A stretch of 64,000 bases of DNA from Rhodanobacteraceae bacterium. Lineage in GTDB: Bacteria; Acidobacteriota; Terriglobia; Terriglobales; Acidobacteriaceae. The stretch covers positions 1 to 64,000 of the forward strand of contig CAJCHN010000074.1 of assembly GCA_903970285.1 (NCBI GenBank), given 5' to 3'. The notes below the pieces were generated by a model. That model had not been told where the DNA came from and searched no databases. It saw only the letters and a program-made list of their open reading frames with translations. The position numbers and the translations under genes were made by a program. Each line of letters opens with the position of its first letter. Within the stretch, counting starts at the first letter, position 1. Shown piece by piece: positions 17,601-28,347 of this stretch.

Positions 17601-19292
17601 GTTGATTGACAGCGTGAGCGTGCCGACGGTCGTAGCAGGCACGCTGATGGTTGCGGAAGACACGTTGGCGCCGCTCTGGGCAAGGGTGGCGGTCACATTG
17701 GTGCTGGTGCCGGAGATGTTCACCGTCACCGTGCCGGTGGGCACGCCGACGCCCGAGGCGGACGTATCGTTGACCACCACCGTGAAGTTGCTGCCGATGG
17801 TGGTGGGCGAACTGACGGTCGCCGAAAGCTGCGATGACTCGGGTTTGACGAGAATGGTGCCGGTCGGACTGGAGGACGGTGCATAGGTGTTGTCGCCGCT
17901 GTAGTTCGCATTGACGACGTAGCTGCCGCCGGGCAGCGAGTTGGTGGTGTAGCTCGCCGAGCCGTTGACCAAGGCGATGGTGGCCAGGGTGGTGCCGGTG
18001 GAGGTCTCGAAGGAGACGGTTCCGGTGGGGGTTCCGCCGCCGGTCCCGGAGGTGACGCTGGAGGTGAGGGTGATGCTCTGGCCGTGGTAGGGCGCGTAGT
18101 TGGTGGACCCGAAAGAGGTATAGCTGGTGCCGGTTCCGCGGGGATACACCTCCGCCAGCCTGGCGAGGTCGACCAGGCCGAGGCCGGACGCAGCTTCCCA
18201 GGTGCCGGCGGGAGCTGAGTCTGCCTGGGTGTAGAGGCCGGGTGTCGGGCCGAGCTCATAGAGCACCGGGTTCACGTTGCCGAGGCGATGCGAAGACTCG
18301 GCTCCGGCGATCGAGCTGAGGGTCTGGGCGAGCGCGTTGACACTGGATGCGGTCAGATCAGGTGCGTGGCGAAGCTGGTCGGCGGGCAGTCCGGGCGCCG
18401 ATTGCCAGGTTGGGCGCGCAACCAGCGGGGTGCCGGTCTCGGCGGCGTCGCCCGGGAGCGCGACGGCTGTTACCTCTGCCAGGGCTGCGGGAAACGCGGT
18501 TGTGGGGCAGGTCGAGGACGCCAGGATGGTGATGCCCTGAGCGGATGCCTGGCGGAAGAGTGCGGTGTACTCCGCGCGCTGCGACGAGGCGAGCGACTCG
18601 GAGCAGAGGCCGGACGAGAGCGCGAGGATTGGCGTCGCGTTCGCGTCGACCGTCCGCGCCAGCGAGGCGAAGGTCGCGGGCGCGGCGTTGAGCGTCAGTG
18701 CGGAGTTCGCGGGGAGGTCGTCGAGGCCGTCGATCGCGGAGAAGAGAGCGGCGGCTTCGGGCGGCAGCGAGGGCTGGTTAAGATTGGCGAAGCGGGCGGC
18801 GCCGTTCACCCGGTAGGCATGCAGCGCGACGGCGAACGCGGGCTGAATCTGCCCGGCAAAGCCGGAGACGGTGATGCGGCCGGCAGAGGGAGCGACAGAT
18901 TCGACGGTGAGGCCCTGCGACTGGGCCCAGAGAGTCGCGGCGTCAACCTGCGCGGATGGGGCGCCGAAGCGGGCGGCGAACTCGGCCGGGGTGAGCCACT
19001 GGTGGAAGCCGGGGGCGGCGGGTGTGGTCAAGGCGACAAGGTACTGGTCGAGGGCTGCGGCGCGGGCGGGATCGGGCGCAAAGGTAAGGGTGAGGGTGAG
19101 CCGCTGGGATGCGGGGAGCGGACCGGCGTCGATGGCGGAGGCGAATGCGGCGGAGGTGCGGGTCTCGAAGGGAATGCGAGCTTCAGAGCCCTGGGCGCTG
19201 GCCGAGGCGAGACCGATGGCGAGGGCCGCAAGGATGAGCAGGGCGCAACCGAGGAATTTCGAGGTCCCGGAGAGGGAAAGTCTGGGCAACAT
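14649..19292 (-). CDS. Inactive sedolisin-like protein with ten Ig-like repeats
   Basis: About 1547 residues. Signal peptide, then a pro-kumamolisin-type domain (HQWLTPAEFAARFG) and a shrunken S53 domain. Segments align with the active neighbour, but GPAGDSG is replaced by SSTCPTT, the Glu/Asp pair is missing, and the GTS serine region is deleted between RPTWQ and GNVNPVLYEL, so it should be non-catalytic. About ten tandem Ig-like repeats follow, each with PTGTV early and Y-S-G-D-x-x-Y late. The end repeats the neighbour's module: hydrophobic segment, GGRRRR, hydrophobic segment, GCSG, GTPLGT and a tail ending QVTVQ. A surface or matrix adhesion role is inferred. ATG 19292 gives a good signal peptide; a TTG at 19331 is possible. 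Confidence 0.78.
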   Translation of the reverse strand: MLPRLSLSGTSKFLGCALLILAALAIGLASASAQGSEARIPFETRTSAAFASAIDAGPLPASQRLTLTLTFAPDPARAAALDQYLVALTTPAAPGFHQWLTPAEFAARFGAPSAQVDAATLWAQSQGLTVESVAPSAGRITVSGFAGQIQPAFAVALHAYRVNGAARFANLNQPSLPPEAAALFSAIDGLDDLPANSALTLNAAPATFASLARTVDANATPILALSSGLCSESLASSQRAEYTALFRQASAQGITILASSTCPTTAFPAALAEVTAVALPGDAAETGTPLVARPTWQSAPGLPADQLRHAPDLTASSVNALAQTLSSIAGAESSHRLGNVNPVLYELGPTPGLYTQADSAPAGTWEAASGLGLVDLARLAEVYPRGTGTSYTSFGSTNYAPYHGQSITLTSSVTSGTGGGTPTGTVSFETSTGTTLATIALVNGSASYTTNSLPGGSYVVNANYSGDNTYAPSSSPTGTILVKPESSQLSATVSSPTTIGSNFTVVVNDTSASGVGVPTGTVTVNISGTSTNVTATLAQSGANVSSATISVPATTVGTLTLSINCSGDASFSCDNPFTTTVTISKATPVLNLSYSPNPPVSGGSITLTASLAPVGNAPVPTGGVVFYDNTTVLNAGNLANGTVTVTGTVPSTATHSITATYNGDPNYNPVSSSPSSTGGTATATVLTTSSATPTYGQSVTLSATVSPASGSTVPAGTVTFTDSVSGQLGQATLVNGVAALATAALPAGSSTVVASYAGGGAFNPSSSAAVSETVAPEPVTLTVSVPANATADSTIGVTVTVTGSNTGSVAYPTGTVTVVPSGSGYSGSYTAGVTSGGGDSGSGTAQIQATAAGSVTFTATYSGDRNYASAGPATTTATIAKAASAVTLSFSPNPVVAGQPTTFTARVAFAGPTGPTGTVSFLVDGASIGTAALDSTGTAVFTTTLSAGNHVVSAAYSGDAIYAAGTSASLNTSTGTTATKTTLTGPTSPVAVGQSVTFTIAVAPATQVNNMQPSGTVQLLDAGTVIGSGVLSGGSVTISKSFSSNGVQTLTAFYPGDANYAASTSSPLAVSVGLVSTTTAVSLSSYSVAAGQNVTFTATVTPSGTVNSTTPTGSVTFSAATQGVLAANVPLVNGVATFTPSTPLANGVYNVIAAYSGDSNYAASTGAAPSALTVGAMAKIATTTILTLNPPAPLAGQPLVLTATITPASTGAAPISGTVNFYDGTGLLGSGAVVNGVASATATLTNSVLQSLTAVYSGDANYAGSTSIAVAVTPSLAPVTVTLTASNANGSAGSSVTFTAKVAGTSGASPTGTVSFYVSGSAPELLGSATLTVAGSGVSIATFSTSSIPAGAQTVYAVYSGDGNFATGTSSTISVGLSDYAITFTPAKITLTAGQTGTVTLQVTTAGAFTGTVAVTCTPPANAAITCALGQSSLSAGGTTTLTIATTALKTSALQMPSLKPAAGVSLAALLCWLLPGGRRRRMATLLLVLLVVGLSANLGCSGSTSGQPIGSGTPLGTVNLTIDSAGISANGVPTVNHDYSYQVTVQ

Positions 19293-19443
19293 AGGTGGTG
19301 CAATCGTCGCACCGCAGGGAGGAGATGGCAATGGAAACCTTGGGGTGGGAGGAGGCGCGGGAGCTTGCGGCCGGGCTCAGAGTTCGGGAGGCAGAGGGCG
19401 GGATGCAGGCGGGTACCCGCGGGAATTCGACCCTTGCCGAAGG

Positions 19444-19507
19444 TTCCACCACCCCTCCCTGCCATTGTTGCCTAAATTATTCAATCCGCTGGACTTAGGG
19501 GTGGAAC
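19444..19507 (+). repeat. Intergenic inverted-repeat element, copy 2 (diverged)
   Basis: TTCCACCACCCCT at the left pairs with AGGGGTGGAA at the right (19497-19506). The interior, CATTGTTGCCTAAATTATTC, is a diverged form of the core in the copies at 641-703 and 51859-51919. The right arm GACTTAGGGGTGG is identical to the 51.9 kb copy. Confidence 0.6.
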
Positions 19508-19534
19508 AAGGGTGGTTCAGAGGAACGAACGTGT

Positions 19535-19552
19535 TGCACCATTGTTGGTGCA
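19535..19552. repeat. Short perfect hairpin
   Basis: TGCACCA and TGGTGCA form a seven-base stem around TTGT in the gap between the Ig-repeat gene and fadE. No gene is supported in this gap. Confidence 0.4.
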
Positions 19553-19631
19553 GCCACTTCATTCCGGGGTTAGGGGCAGTCCTGCAGCGGGTGTGGGGAA
19601 GCTGCGTTCGCGGGCTAAGGGGTTCTGTGGT

Positions 19632-19669
19632 GGGGTCGAGACCTGTTGGGACGCAGGTCTCTTGACCCC
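19632..19669. repeat. Long intergenic hairpin
   Basis: GGGGTCGAGACCTG (19632-19645) pairs with CAGGTCTC (19654-19661) and GACCCC (19664-19669), giving 14 pairs with a two-base bulge and an eight-base loop. No U tract follows on either strand. It is about 205 bases after the fadE stop. Confidence 0.55.
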
Positions 19670-19740
19670 GCTTCGCTCGGTTGCGAGACGACCGGGATGG
19701 GGGAGATTCGCTGCGTTCCCTGTAAGACAGCGTTCGGTAT

Positions 19741-19774
19741 AAGGCTGGGTTCCCTGGAAGGCTGGGCTCCCTGG
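19741..19774. repeat. 17-base direct repeat, two copies
   Basis: AAGGCTGGGTTCCCTGG is followed directly by the same unit with one change (T to C). It lies within the 580-base gap between the Ig-repeat gene and fadE, which otherwise holds only the hairpins listed separately. Confidence 0.5.
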
Positions 19775-19873
19775 AAGACGGCGGGTGCGCGGCAACTTGC
19801 TCGACATGACCAAAGACCTTGGTTGGATGAAAAGATCCCTGGTGCGACGACAGAGCCGCCGGCATGGCAGGCA

Positions 19874-21679
<1,806 letters not shown>

Positions 21680-22153
21680 GGTGTTACCTCGTGGACTCTG
21701 TGAGTTATGAACCTTTTCTGCGGCTTGGATCTCTCGCGCGAGAGCTATGAATACTAACTCCACGCTGGTTCCCGGATCGAACGAAATGGTCTGTTCAGGA
21801 TTGGGTTCGAAGTGAGACTTACGTGGTGGCGAAGACCAAGGCTGGATTCGAAGTGATCCATTGACGTCCTCAATCGTCCAAAGCTCCGAGTTCCTCACCA
21901 AGTCAGCCCAGGACTTTGCCTTCGACGCAAGCAAAGTTGGGGTGCGTGAGATGGAGGGAAATACCGTCGGATGTGGCACAACTTGAACGCCGCGCTGCCT
22001 CACACGCTCCATCGCCGCGACGAGTGCAGCGCTGTCATCCACAGGCACGCTCTCTACCGGTTCCCTTTCCATCGACAGACCAACCAAAGTTCTCACCATC
22101 GTGGGAAAAAATACTCGTCTAGCCGGTTTGTACAGCAATGCTGAGATGTCCAT
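21680..22153 (-). other. Open frame of unknown function fused in frame to fadE
   Basis: From ATG 22153 (or a TTG at 22207) the fadE frame is open with no stop, giving about 158 residues before the FadE start. The sequence is protein-like rather than random: SWADLVRNSELWTIEDV, RIQPW, and a terminal helix ELVFIALAREIQAAEK. Base composition is visibly less GC-rich than fadA and fadE. Either it is a foreign small gene that lost its stop, or an N-terminal extension of FadE. The clean ribosome site at fadE favours FadE being made alone. No family recognised. Confidence 0.4.
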
Positions 22154-22272
22154 CGAGCGTCCGTTGAAAATAAAAGCACCATGAAAACCCACAACGACAG
22201 CAACCAATACAGGGGTTCTTTGCTGCGCTCAGAATGGCGGGTTCTGAGGTTTGGGCTTAGCGTACCGAGGCT

Positions 22273-23450
<1,178 letters not shown>

Positions 23451-23454
<4 letters not shown>

Positions 23455-23801
23455 GGCTGGATTCCTCTGGTTTTTATGCCCAATTGCAAAAGGATGATCT
23501 TCTCGATGGAAGCCATATCTCTTGCTGTGAGCGAGCCGATGTGCGCTTTGAAGCGAAGCTTGCTTGCTACTGTAAGTTGATCGGCCATCGCTGTCCTTGT
23601 GCCGCCTGGGAGTTGAACCAGAACTTCGCTCGGATAGAGCCGGGTAATCTGCGACGTGAGAGGAACGACCAGCACGCGATTGAGAACGGCGTTCGCGACA
23701 TCATTGCTCACAATGACTGCAGGACGCACCTTCTGAATCTCGCCGCCGACGGCGGGTTCAAAATCGACCCAATAGACATCACCGCGAGTCAAAGCCATCA
23801 C
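23451..23801 (-). CDS. MazF/PemK-family toxin
   Basis: Ribosome-independent mRNA endonuclease family. 116 residues: the start ([30 protein letters not shown]) carries the G-D-V-Y-W-V-D-F and [10 protein letters not shown] motifs of the MazF fold, followed by V-V-P-L-T-S and the A-x-A-D-Q-L-x-x-x-S-K segment. The conserved Arg and Thr/Ser positions needed for cleavage seem present. GTG 23801 or ATG 23798 is the start; both lie inside the antitoxin gene (about 20 bases overlap). It sits between fadN and fadA and overlaps fadA by four bases. Confidence 0.85.
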
Positions 23802-23943
23802 CGATCAGCGCTTCCGACCACTCCATAGCCTCGGCTTCTCGTTCCTTGTCGGCAGCCATCTCTTCGTAGCCGCGGCGAAGTTCTTCGTCCGTGGCCAGCG
23901 TCCAGTCGCGCGTTGCCAGCGGGTCTTCGGTTTCGTAGGCCAT
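23779..23943 (-). CDS. Antitoxin of the MazF-type pair
   Basis: A 54-residue acidic protein beginning MAYETEDPLATRDW and ending with [12 protein letters not shown]. The middle, DEELRRGYEEMAADKEREAEAMEW, is a charged helix likely to wrap the toxin. GGAGG lies five bases before ATG 23943. It overlaps the toxin start by about 20 bases and begins 23 bases after the fadN stop. There is no obvious MazE AbrB-type DNA-binding domain, so the pair may depend on the fad promoter. Assigned by position and composition; I do not recognise the family with certainty. Confidence 0.7.
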   Translation of the reverse strand: MAYETEDPLATRDWTLATDEELRRGYEEMAADKEREAEAMEWSEALIGDGFDSR

Positions 23944-23966
23944 GTGAACCTCCAAGTTAATCCAGT

Positions 23967-26435
23967 TTAGTTCCGTAGCGGTTTGCCGGTTTTGAGGGTG
24001 AAGGCGATGCGTTCCTGGGTTTTCTTTTCGCCGCAGAGCGAGAGGAAGGCTTCGCGTTCGAGGTCGAGGAGATATTGTTCGCTGACGAGGGTGCCGGGGG
24101 TGACTTTGCCGCCGGAGAGCGCGTAAGCGACCCAGTTGGCGACCTTGGCGTCGTGGTCGGAGATGAACTGGCCTTCGCGCATGGTCCAGACGGCGAGCTT
24201 GAGGGTGGCGAGGGCGTTTTCGCCAGGTGCGGGGATGTCGCCGCGCGGGGTCGGTGCGGTGTAGCCGGCGGCTGCCAGGGACGCAGCCTTTTCGGCTGCG
24301 TCAGACAACAGCCGTTCGCGGTTCATGGTGATGGCGTCAGAGGGGCGCAGCAAGCCGAGGTTGCGGGCTTCGACGGCGGAGGTGGAGACGGTGGCTTTGG
24401 CGATGGTTTCGAAGTTCTTCTTGAGGGCTTCGAAGATTTCGACGCCTTCGCCACGCGCGTCAGGCCGGATGGACGAACCGGCCTCGATGGTGCGGAGAAC
24501 CATTTCCTTGCAGCCGCCACCGCCGGGGATCAACCCAACCCCCGCTTCGACAAGTCCCATATAGAGCTCGGCGTGGGGCTGTCGGGCGGCGGCGTGGAGC
24601 GAGATTTCGACGCCTCCGCCGAGGCACATGCCGTAGGGCGCGACGACGACCGGGCGTGGACAGAACTTGATCGCCTGGGTCATGTTCTGGAACTGCCTGA
24701 CGGCGAGTTCGACCTCGTCCCACTCCTCTTCCTGGATGCCGAGCAGGAGCTGCATGAGGTTGGCGCCGACCGAGAAGTTGGCGGAGTCGCCGGTGATGAC
24801 GAAGGCGCGGAAGTCGCGGACGATGTCTGAGGCGGGTTTGAGCGTCTGCGTGATCAGGCTGACGATGTCGCCGCCGAGGGCGTTCATCTTGGAGTGGAGT
24901 TCGATGGCGGCGACGCCGTTGCCGAGATCGACGACCGAGGCTCCGGGGTTCTTCTTCACGACGCCGTTCTTCTTTTTGATGATGGCAATCGACGAGACGC
25001 CGGGGGCGACGGGTACGGGTTTGTAGGCGCTGGTGAGGGGATCGAAGAACTGGCGGCCGGATGGGGTGGTGGGGTCGTCTTTGTACCAGGCGTCGAAGCC
25101 GGCTTTGAGCAGAGCTTCTATGTTCGGGGCGATGGGCTGACCCTGGGCGAGCATCTTTTCGGTGGTGGTGCGGACGCCGGCTGCGTCCATCATCTCGAAG
25201 GGGCCGAGCTCCCAGTTGAAGCCGGTTTTCATGGCTTGATCGACGGCGACGATGTCGGCAGCGGGCTGGCTGCCGTCGGCGGCGACGCGGTTGGCCGCGT
25301 AGGTGAAGAGTTCAGTAAGCAGAGGCCAGTAGAAGGCGGCCGCCTTATCTTTCGCCGGGTCCGCGTGGAACAGCTGCCGGATGCGTGCGGCGGTGCTTTC
25401 GACCGGTTTGGCGAGTTCGAGCGCGGCGAGTTTGGGGCGGGTGCTGGGCTTGTAGTCGAGCGTCTGCCAGTCGAGGACGTGGCGCAGGTCGCGGCCTTCG
25501 GCATCCTTGCCGGCCTTCTTGTAGAAGCCCTGGCCGGCCTTATCGCCGAGCCACTTGTTTTCGAGCATCTTCTGGATGAACGGCGCGAGCACCACGTCGG
25601 GGCGTTCATCCTTGATCCTCTCGGCTTGCGCTGAGAAATTTGTGGAAACGTGGGCGAGCACGTCGACGCCGACGAGATCGCCGAGGCGGAAGGTGCCGGT
25701 TTTGGGCCAGCCGAGCGGGGCGCCGGTGAGCGCGTCGACCTCCTCGATGGTGAGCCCTTGCTCCATCATCAGGCGAATCGCGTTGCCCATGGAGAAAGTG
25801 CCGATGCGGTTGGCGATGAAATTCGGCTGGTCGAACGAGTGGACGATGGCCTTACCCAGCCGTTGATCGCAGAAGTGCGAGACCACGGCGATGTCGTCAC
25901 GGTCGGATGCGGCGGTGGGGATGATCTCGAGCAGCCGCATGTAGCGGGGCGGATTGAAGAAGTGGGTGCCGAACCAATGCTTCTGCAGGTCTTCGTCCAG
26001 ACCAGCCACGATCTCTGCGATCGGCAGCCCGGAGGTGTTGGTGGTGGTGATGGTGCCGGGTTTCCGATGCTGCAGGACCTTTTCGAGTAACGCTCGCTTG
26101 ATGGCGAGATTTTCGGCGACGACCTCGATGATCCAGTCGCAGCCGGCGATCAGGGCCATGTCGTCGTCGAAGTTGCCCAGGGTGATGAGGCGGGCGGAGT
26201 CCGGGGAGAAAAAGGCTGCCGGCTTGGATTTTTTGAGGCCGTCAATGGCGCTGAGGACGAACTTGTCGCGCGCGGGCTTGGGGGCGTCGGCGGCGATGCC
26301 GGGCGGGACGATATCGAGCAGGACGACGGGCACGCCGGCATTGGCAATGTGGGCTGCGATGCGCGAGCCCATGGTTCCGGCGCCGAGCACGGCGACGCGG
26401 GTGATTTGACGCAGGCTGCGAGGATTGCTCGACAT
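23967..26435 (-). CDS. fadN: 3-hydroxyacyl-CoA dehydrogenase/enoyl-CoA hydratase FadN
   Basis: Bifunctional beta-oxidation enzyme, 822 residues. The NAD-binding hydroxyacyl-CoA dehydrogenase part comes first (VAVLGAGTMGSRIAAHIANAG near residue 15; HWFGTHFFNPPRYMRLLEIIP; FIANRIG), and the crotonase part is at the C-terminus (FSVGANL, then GMCLGGGVEISLHAAARQ and GLIPGGGG). This order is the reverse of E. coli FadB and matches the FadN type found with fadA and fadE in Bacillus. It is the first gene of the operon; a TGAATG/CATTCA palindrome lies in its promoter spacer 56 bases upstream. Confidence 0.9.
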   Translation of the reverse strand: MSSNPRSLRQITRVAVLGAGTMGSRIAAHIANAGVPVVLLDIVPPGIAADAPKPARDKFVLSAIDGLKKSKPAAFFSPDSARLITLGNFDDDMALIAGCDWIIEVVAENLAIKRALLEKVLQHRKPGTITTTNTSGLPIAEIVAGLDEDLQKHWFGTHFFNPPRYMRLLEIIPTAASDRDDIAVVSHFCDQRLGKAIVHSFDQPNFIANRIGTFSMGNAIRLMMEQGLTIEEVDALTGAPLGWPKTGTFRLGDLVGVDVLAHVSTNFSAQAERIKDERPDVVLAPFIQKMLENKWLGDKAGQGFYKKAGKDAEGRDLRHVLDWQTLDYKPSTRPKLAALELAKPVESTAARIRQLFHADPAKDKAAAFYWPLLTELFTYAANRVAADGSQPAADIVAVDQAMKTGFNWELGPFEMMDAAGVRTTTEKMLAQGQPIAPNIEALLKAGFDAWYKDDPTTPSGRQFFDPLTSAYKPVPVAPGVSSIAIIKKKNGVVKKNPGASVVDLGNGVAAIELHSKMNALGGDIVSLITQTLKPASDIVRDFRAFVITGDSANFSVGANLMQLLLGIQEEEWDEVELAVRQFQNMTQAIKFCPRPVVVAPYGMCLGGGVEISLHAAARQPHAELYMGLVEAGVGLIPGGGGCKEMVLRTIEAGSSIRPDARGEGVEIFEALKKNFETIAKATVSTSAVEARNLGLLRPSDAITMNRERLLSDAAEKAASLAAAGYTAPTPRGDIPAPGENALATLKLAVWTMREGQFISDHDAKVANWVAYALSGGKVTPGTLVSEQYLLDLEREAFLSLCGEKKTQERIAFTLKTGKPLRN

Positions 26436-26483
26436 GAAGACGGACTCCGGAGGCCCGGAAAGGGCAATAAGGGCGACGCGAGG

Positions 26484-26513
26484 AGATTACTGAATGGTCA
26501 TTCATTTGGTCAA
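26484..26513 (-). promoter_or_regulatory. Candidate fad promoter with palindromic operator
   Basis: On the minus strand, TTGACC (26508-26513) and TAATCT (26484-26489) are 18 bases apart. The spacer holds TGAATG-GT-CATTCA (26491-26504), a palindrome with perfect six-base arms. The arms equal those of the Bacillus FadR box (TGAATG...CATTCA), but the gap is two bases rather than six. Repression by a TetR-type fatty-acid regulator is inferred. The rest of the 26436-26752 gap shows nothing else I can support. Confidence 0.5.
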
Positions 26514-26752
26514 GGCACTCCGTGCCCGTCTGGGTCTCGCGCGGGCCTCCCGTTGGCCGGGCGCTTCGTGCGGTTTTGGGCTTCGCGCGGGAATCTCGTT
26601 TGCGGGCATAGACCATCACGCTGACCAACGAGAAGGATCGCGCATCGCTCCAGCGGGCGTGGAACGCGCGCCACCCGTGCCGGGCGCCTGTCCGGAAGGA
26701 CATTGTTTCTTGTGCATTTATGATTGCCTTGCAGCTTGCCGGGAGGTTCTGT

Positions 26753-28312
26753 TTGATCAAGCCGTGGTTTGGAGTCAGGTTGGCGGCGGCTTATGCCGCT
26801 TTATCGCTTGGTACGCTCACCCTGTTTGCGCAGGATATGGCGAGCTTCGAGAAGCGGACCACGGTGAAGGTGCTGCCGAATGGGCTGACGCTGATTGTGT
26901 GCGAGCGGCACGAGGCGCCGGTCTTCAGCTTCTACACCGAGGTGAACGCCGGCTCGGCCAACGATCCCGGCGGCCAGAGCGGCCTGGCGCACATGTTCGA
27001 GCACATGGCGTTCAAGGGGACGGACCAGATCGGGACGACCGACTACCCGGCGGAGAAGGTGGCGCTGGCCAAGGTGGAGATCGCCTATGCGGCGTACGAC
27101 GCGGAGTTTCGGAAACGCGTGGGGCAAGATGCAACGAAGCTCGCCGAGTTGAAGAAGGTGTTTGACGATGCCCGGGCGGAGGCGCAGAAGTATGTGATCC
27201 CGAACGCTTTCGCGCAGCTTGCAGAGGTGAACGGGGCTGAGGGCATCAACGCGTCCACGGCAGAGGATACGACGCAGTACTTCTGGAGCATGCCGGAGAA
27301 CCGGCTGGAGCTTTGGGCGTACATGGAGAGCGGCCGAATCGGGCATCCGGTGGAGCGCGAGTTCTACAAGGAGCGCGACGTGGTGCAGGAGGAGCGGCGG
27401 ATGCGGGTGGACTCGTCGCCGACCGGGAGGCTGGTGGATCAGTTCCTGGCGACCGCTTATGTGGCGCATCCGTATCGCCGGCCAGGGGTGGGGTTCGAGA
27501 GCGAGATCTCGCAGGTTTCGGCGACCGAGGCGCAGGAATTTCACGCCATGTACTACGTGCCGTCGAACATCGTGATTGCGGTTGTGGGTGATGTGAATAC
27601 GGCGACGGCAATGCCCATGCTGGAGAAGTATTTCGGGCCGATTCCGGCAGGGCCGAAGCCGGAGCCGATGGCCACGGTCGAACCGCCCCAGTTTGCCGAG
27701 AAGAATGTCGTGATCAAGGAGGCGACGCAGCCCTTCTACCTGGAGGGCTACCACCGCGGCGACTATCTGGACCCGGATGACTCGGTGTATGACGCGATCA
27801 CGGACATCTTTTCCAACGGGCGGACGGCGCGGCTGTACAAGAGCCTGGTGGTGGATGAGAAGATCGCGGCGGTGGCGCAGGGATTCAGCGGATTTCCGGG
27901 CGACAAGTTTCCTGGTCTGTTTGCGTTTTACGCGGTTCCCCTGCCCGGCCATACCGACGAAGAGATGGAGACCGCGATCCACAAAGAGCTGGAGCGGATG
28001 AAGACGGAAGACGTTTCGGATGCGGAGCTGGAGCGGTTCAAGACGCGCGCGAAAGCGGATAAGCTGCGCGGGCTGGCGGATAATGCCGGGCTGGCCGAAC
28101 AACTGGCCGACTATCAAACCAAGTATGGCGACTGGCGCGAGATGTTCCGCGAGATTGCGAAGATCGACGCGGTAACGAAGGCGGATATCCGGCGCGTGGC
28201 GAACAAGACGTTTGTTGCGACCAATCGCACGACGGCGCGGATCGAGTTTGAGAAGCCGGCTGCGGCTGCGGCTGCGACGACCGCGACGCCGGCGCCGGGC
28301 GGTGCCCAGTGA
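26753..28312 (+). CDS. M16 family zinc metalloprotease (catalytic partner)
   Basis: Exported pitrilysin-type protease, about 519 residues. A signal peptide ends near GTLTLFAQ. The inverted zinc motif HxxEH is intact (HMFEHMAFKGT, near residue 80), and the third ligand region VVQEERRMRVDSSP follows at the expected distance. The C-terminal M16 half ends in an Ala/Thr/Pro tail. I prefer a TTG start at 26753 because GGGAGG lies six bases before it and the signal peptide then starts properly; ATG 26720 has no ribosome site. It is followed by a non-catalytic M16 gene, the usual two-protein arrangement. Confidence 0.82.
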   Translation: MIKPWFGVRLAAAYAALSLGTLTLFAQDMASFEKRTTVKVLPNGLTLIVCERHEAPVFSFYTEVNAGSANDPGGQSGLAHMFEHMAFKGTDQIGTTDYPAEKVALAKVEIAYAAYDAEFRKRVGQDATKLAELKKVFDDARAEAQKYVIPNAFAQLAEVNGAEGINASTAEDTTQYFWSMPENRLELWAYMESGRIGHPVEREFYKERDVVQEERRMRVDSSPTGRLVDQFLATAYVAHPYRRPGVGFESEISQVSATEAQEFHAMYYVPSNIVIAVVGDVNTATAMPMLEKYFGPIPAGPKPEPMATVEPPQFAEKNVVIKEATQPFYLEGYHRGDYLDPDDSVYDAITDIFSNGRTARLYKSLVVDEKIAAVAQGFSGFPGDKFPGLFAFYAVPLPGHTDEEMETAIHKELERMKTEDVSDAELERFKTRAKADKLRGLADNAGLAEQLADYQTKYGDWREMFREIAKIDAVTKADIRRVANKTFVATNRTTARIEFEKPAAAAAATTATPAPGGAQ

Positions 28313-28347
28313 AGCAAGGAAACAGCAGGGCAGGAGACAGGAGTCTG

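Noticed and set aside
14900-18150. Repetitive DNA that could suggest a CRISPR or satellite array
   Set aside because: The period corresponds to about 90-100-residue Ig-like repeats within one open frame, with degenerate DNA and conserved protein motifs.
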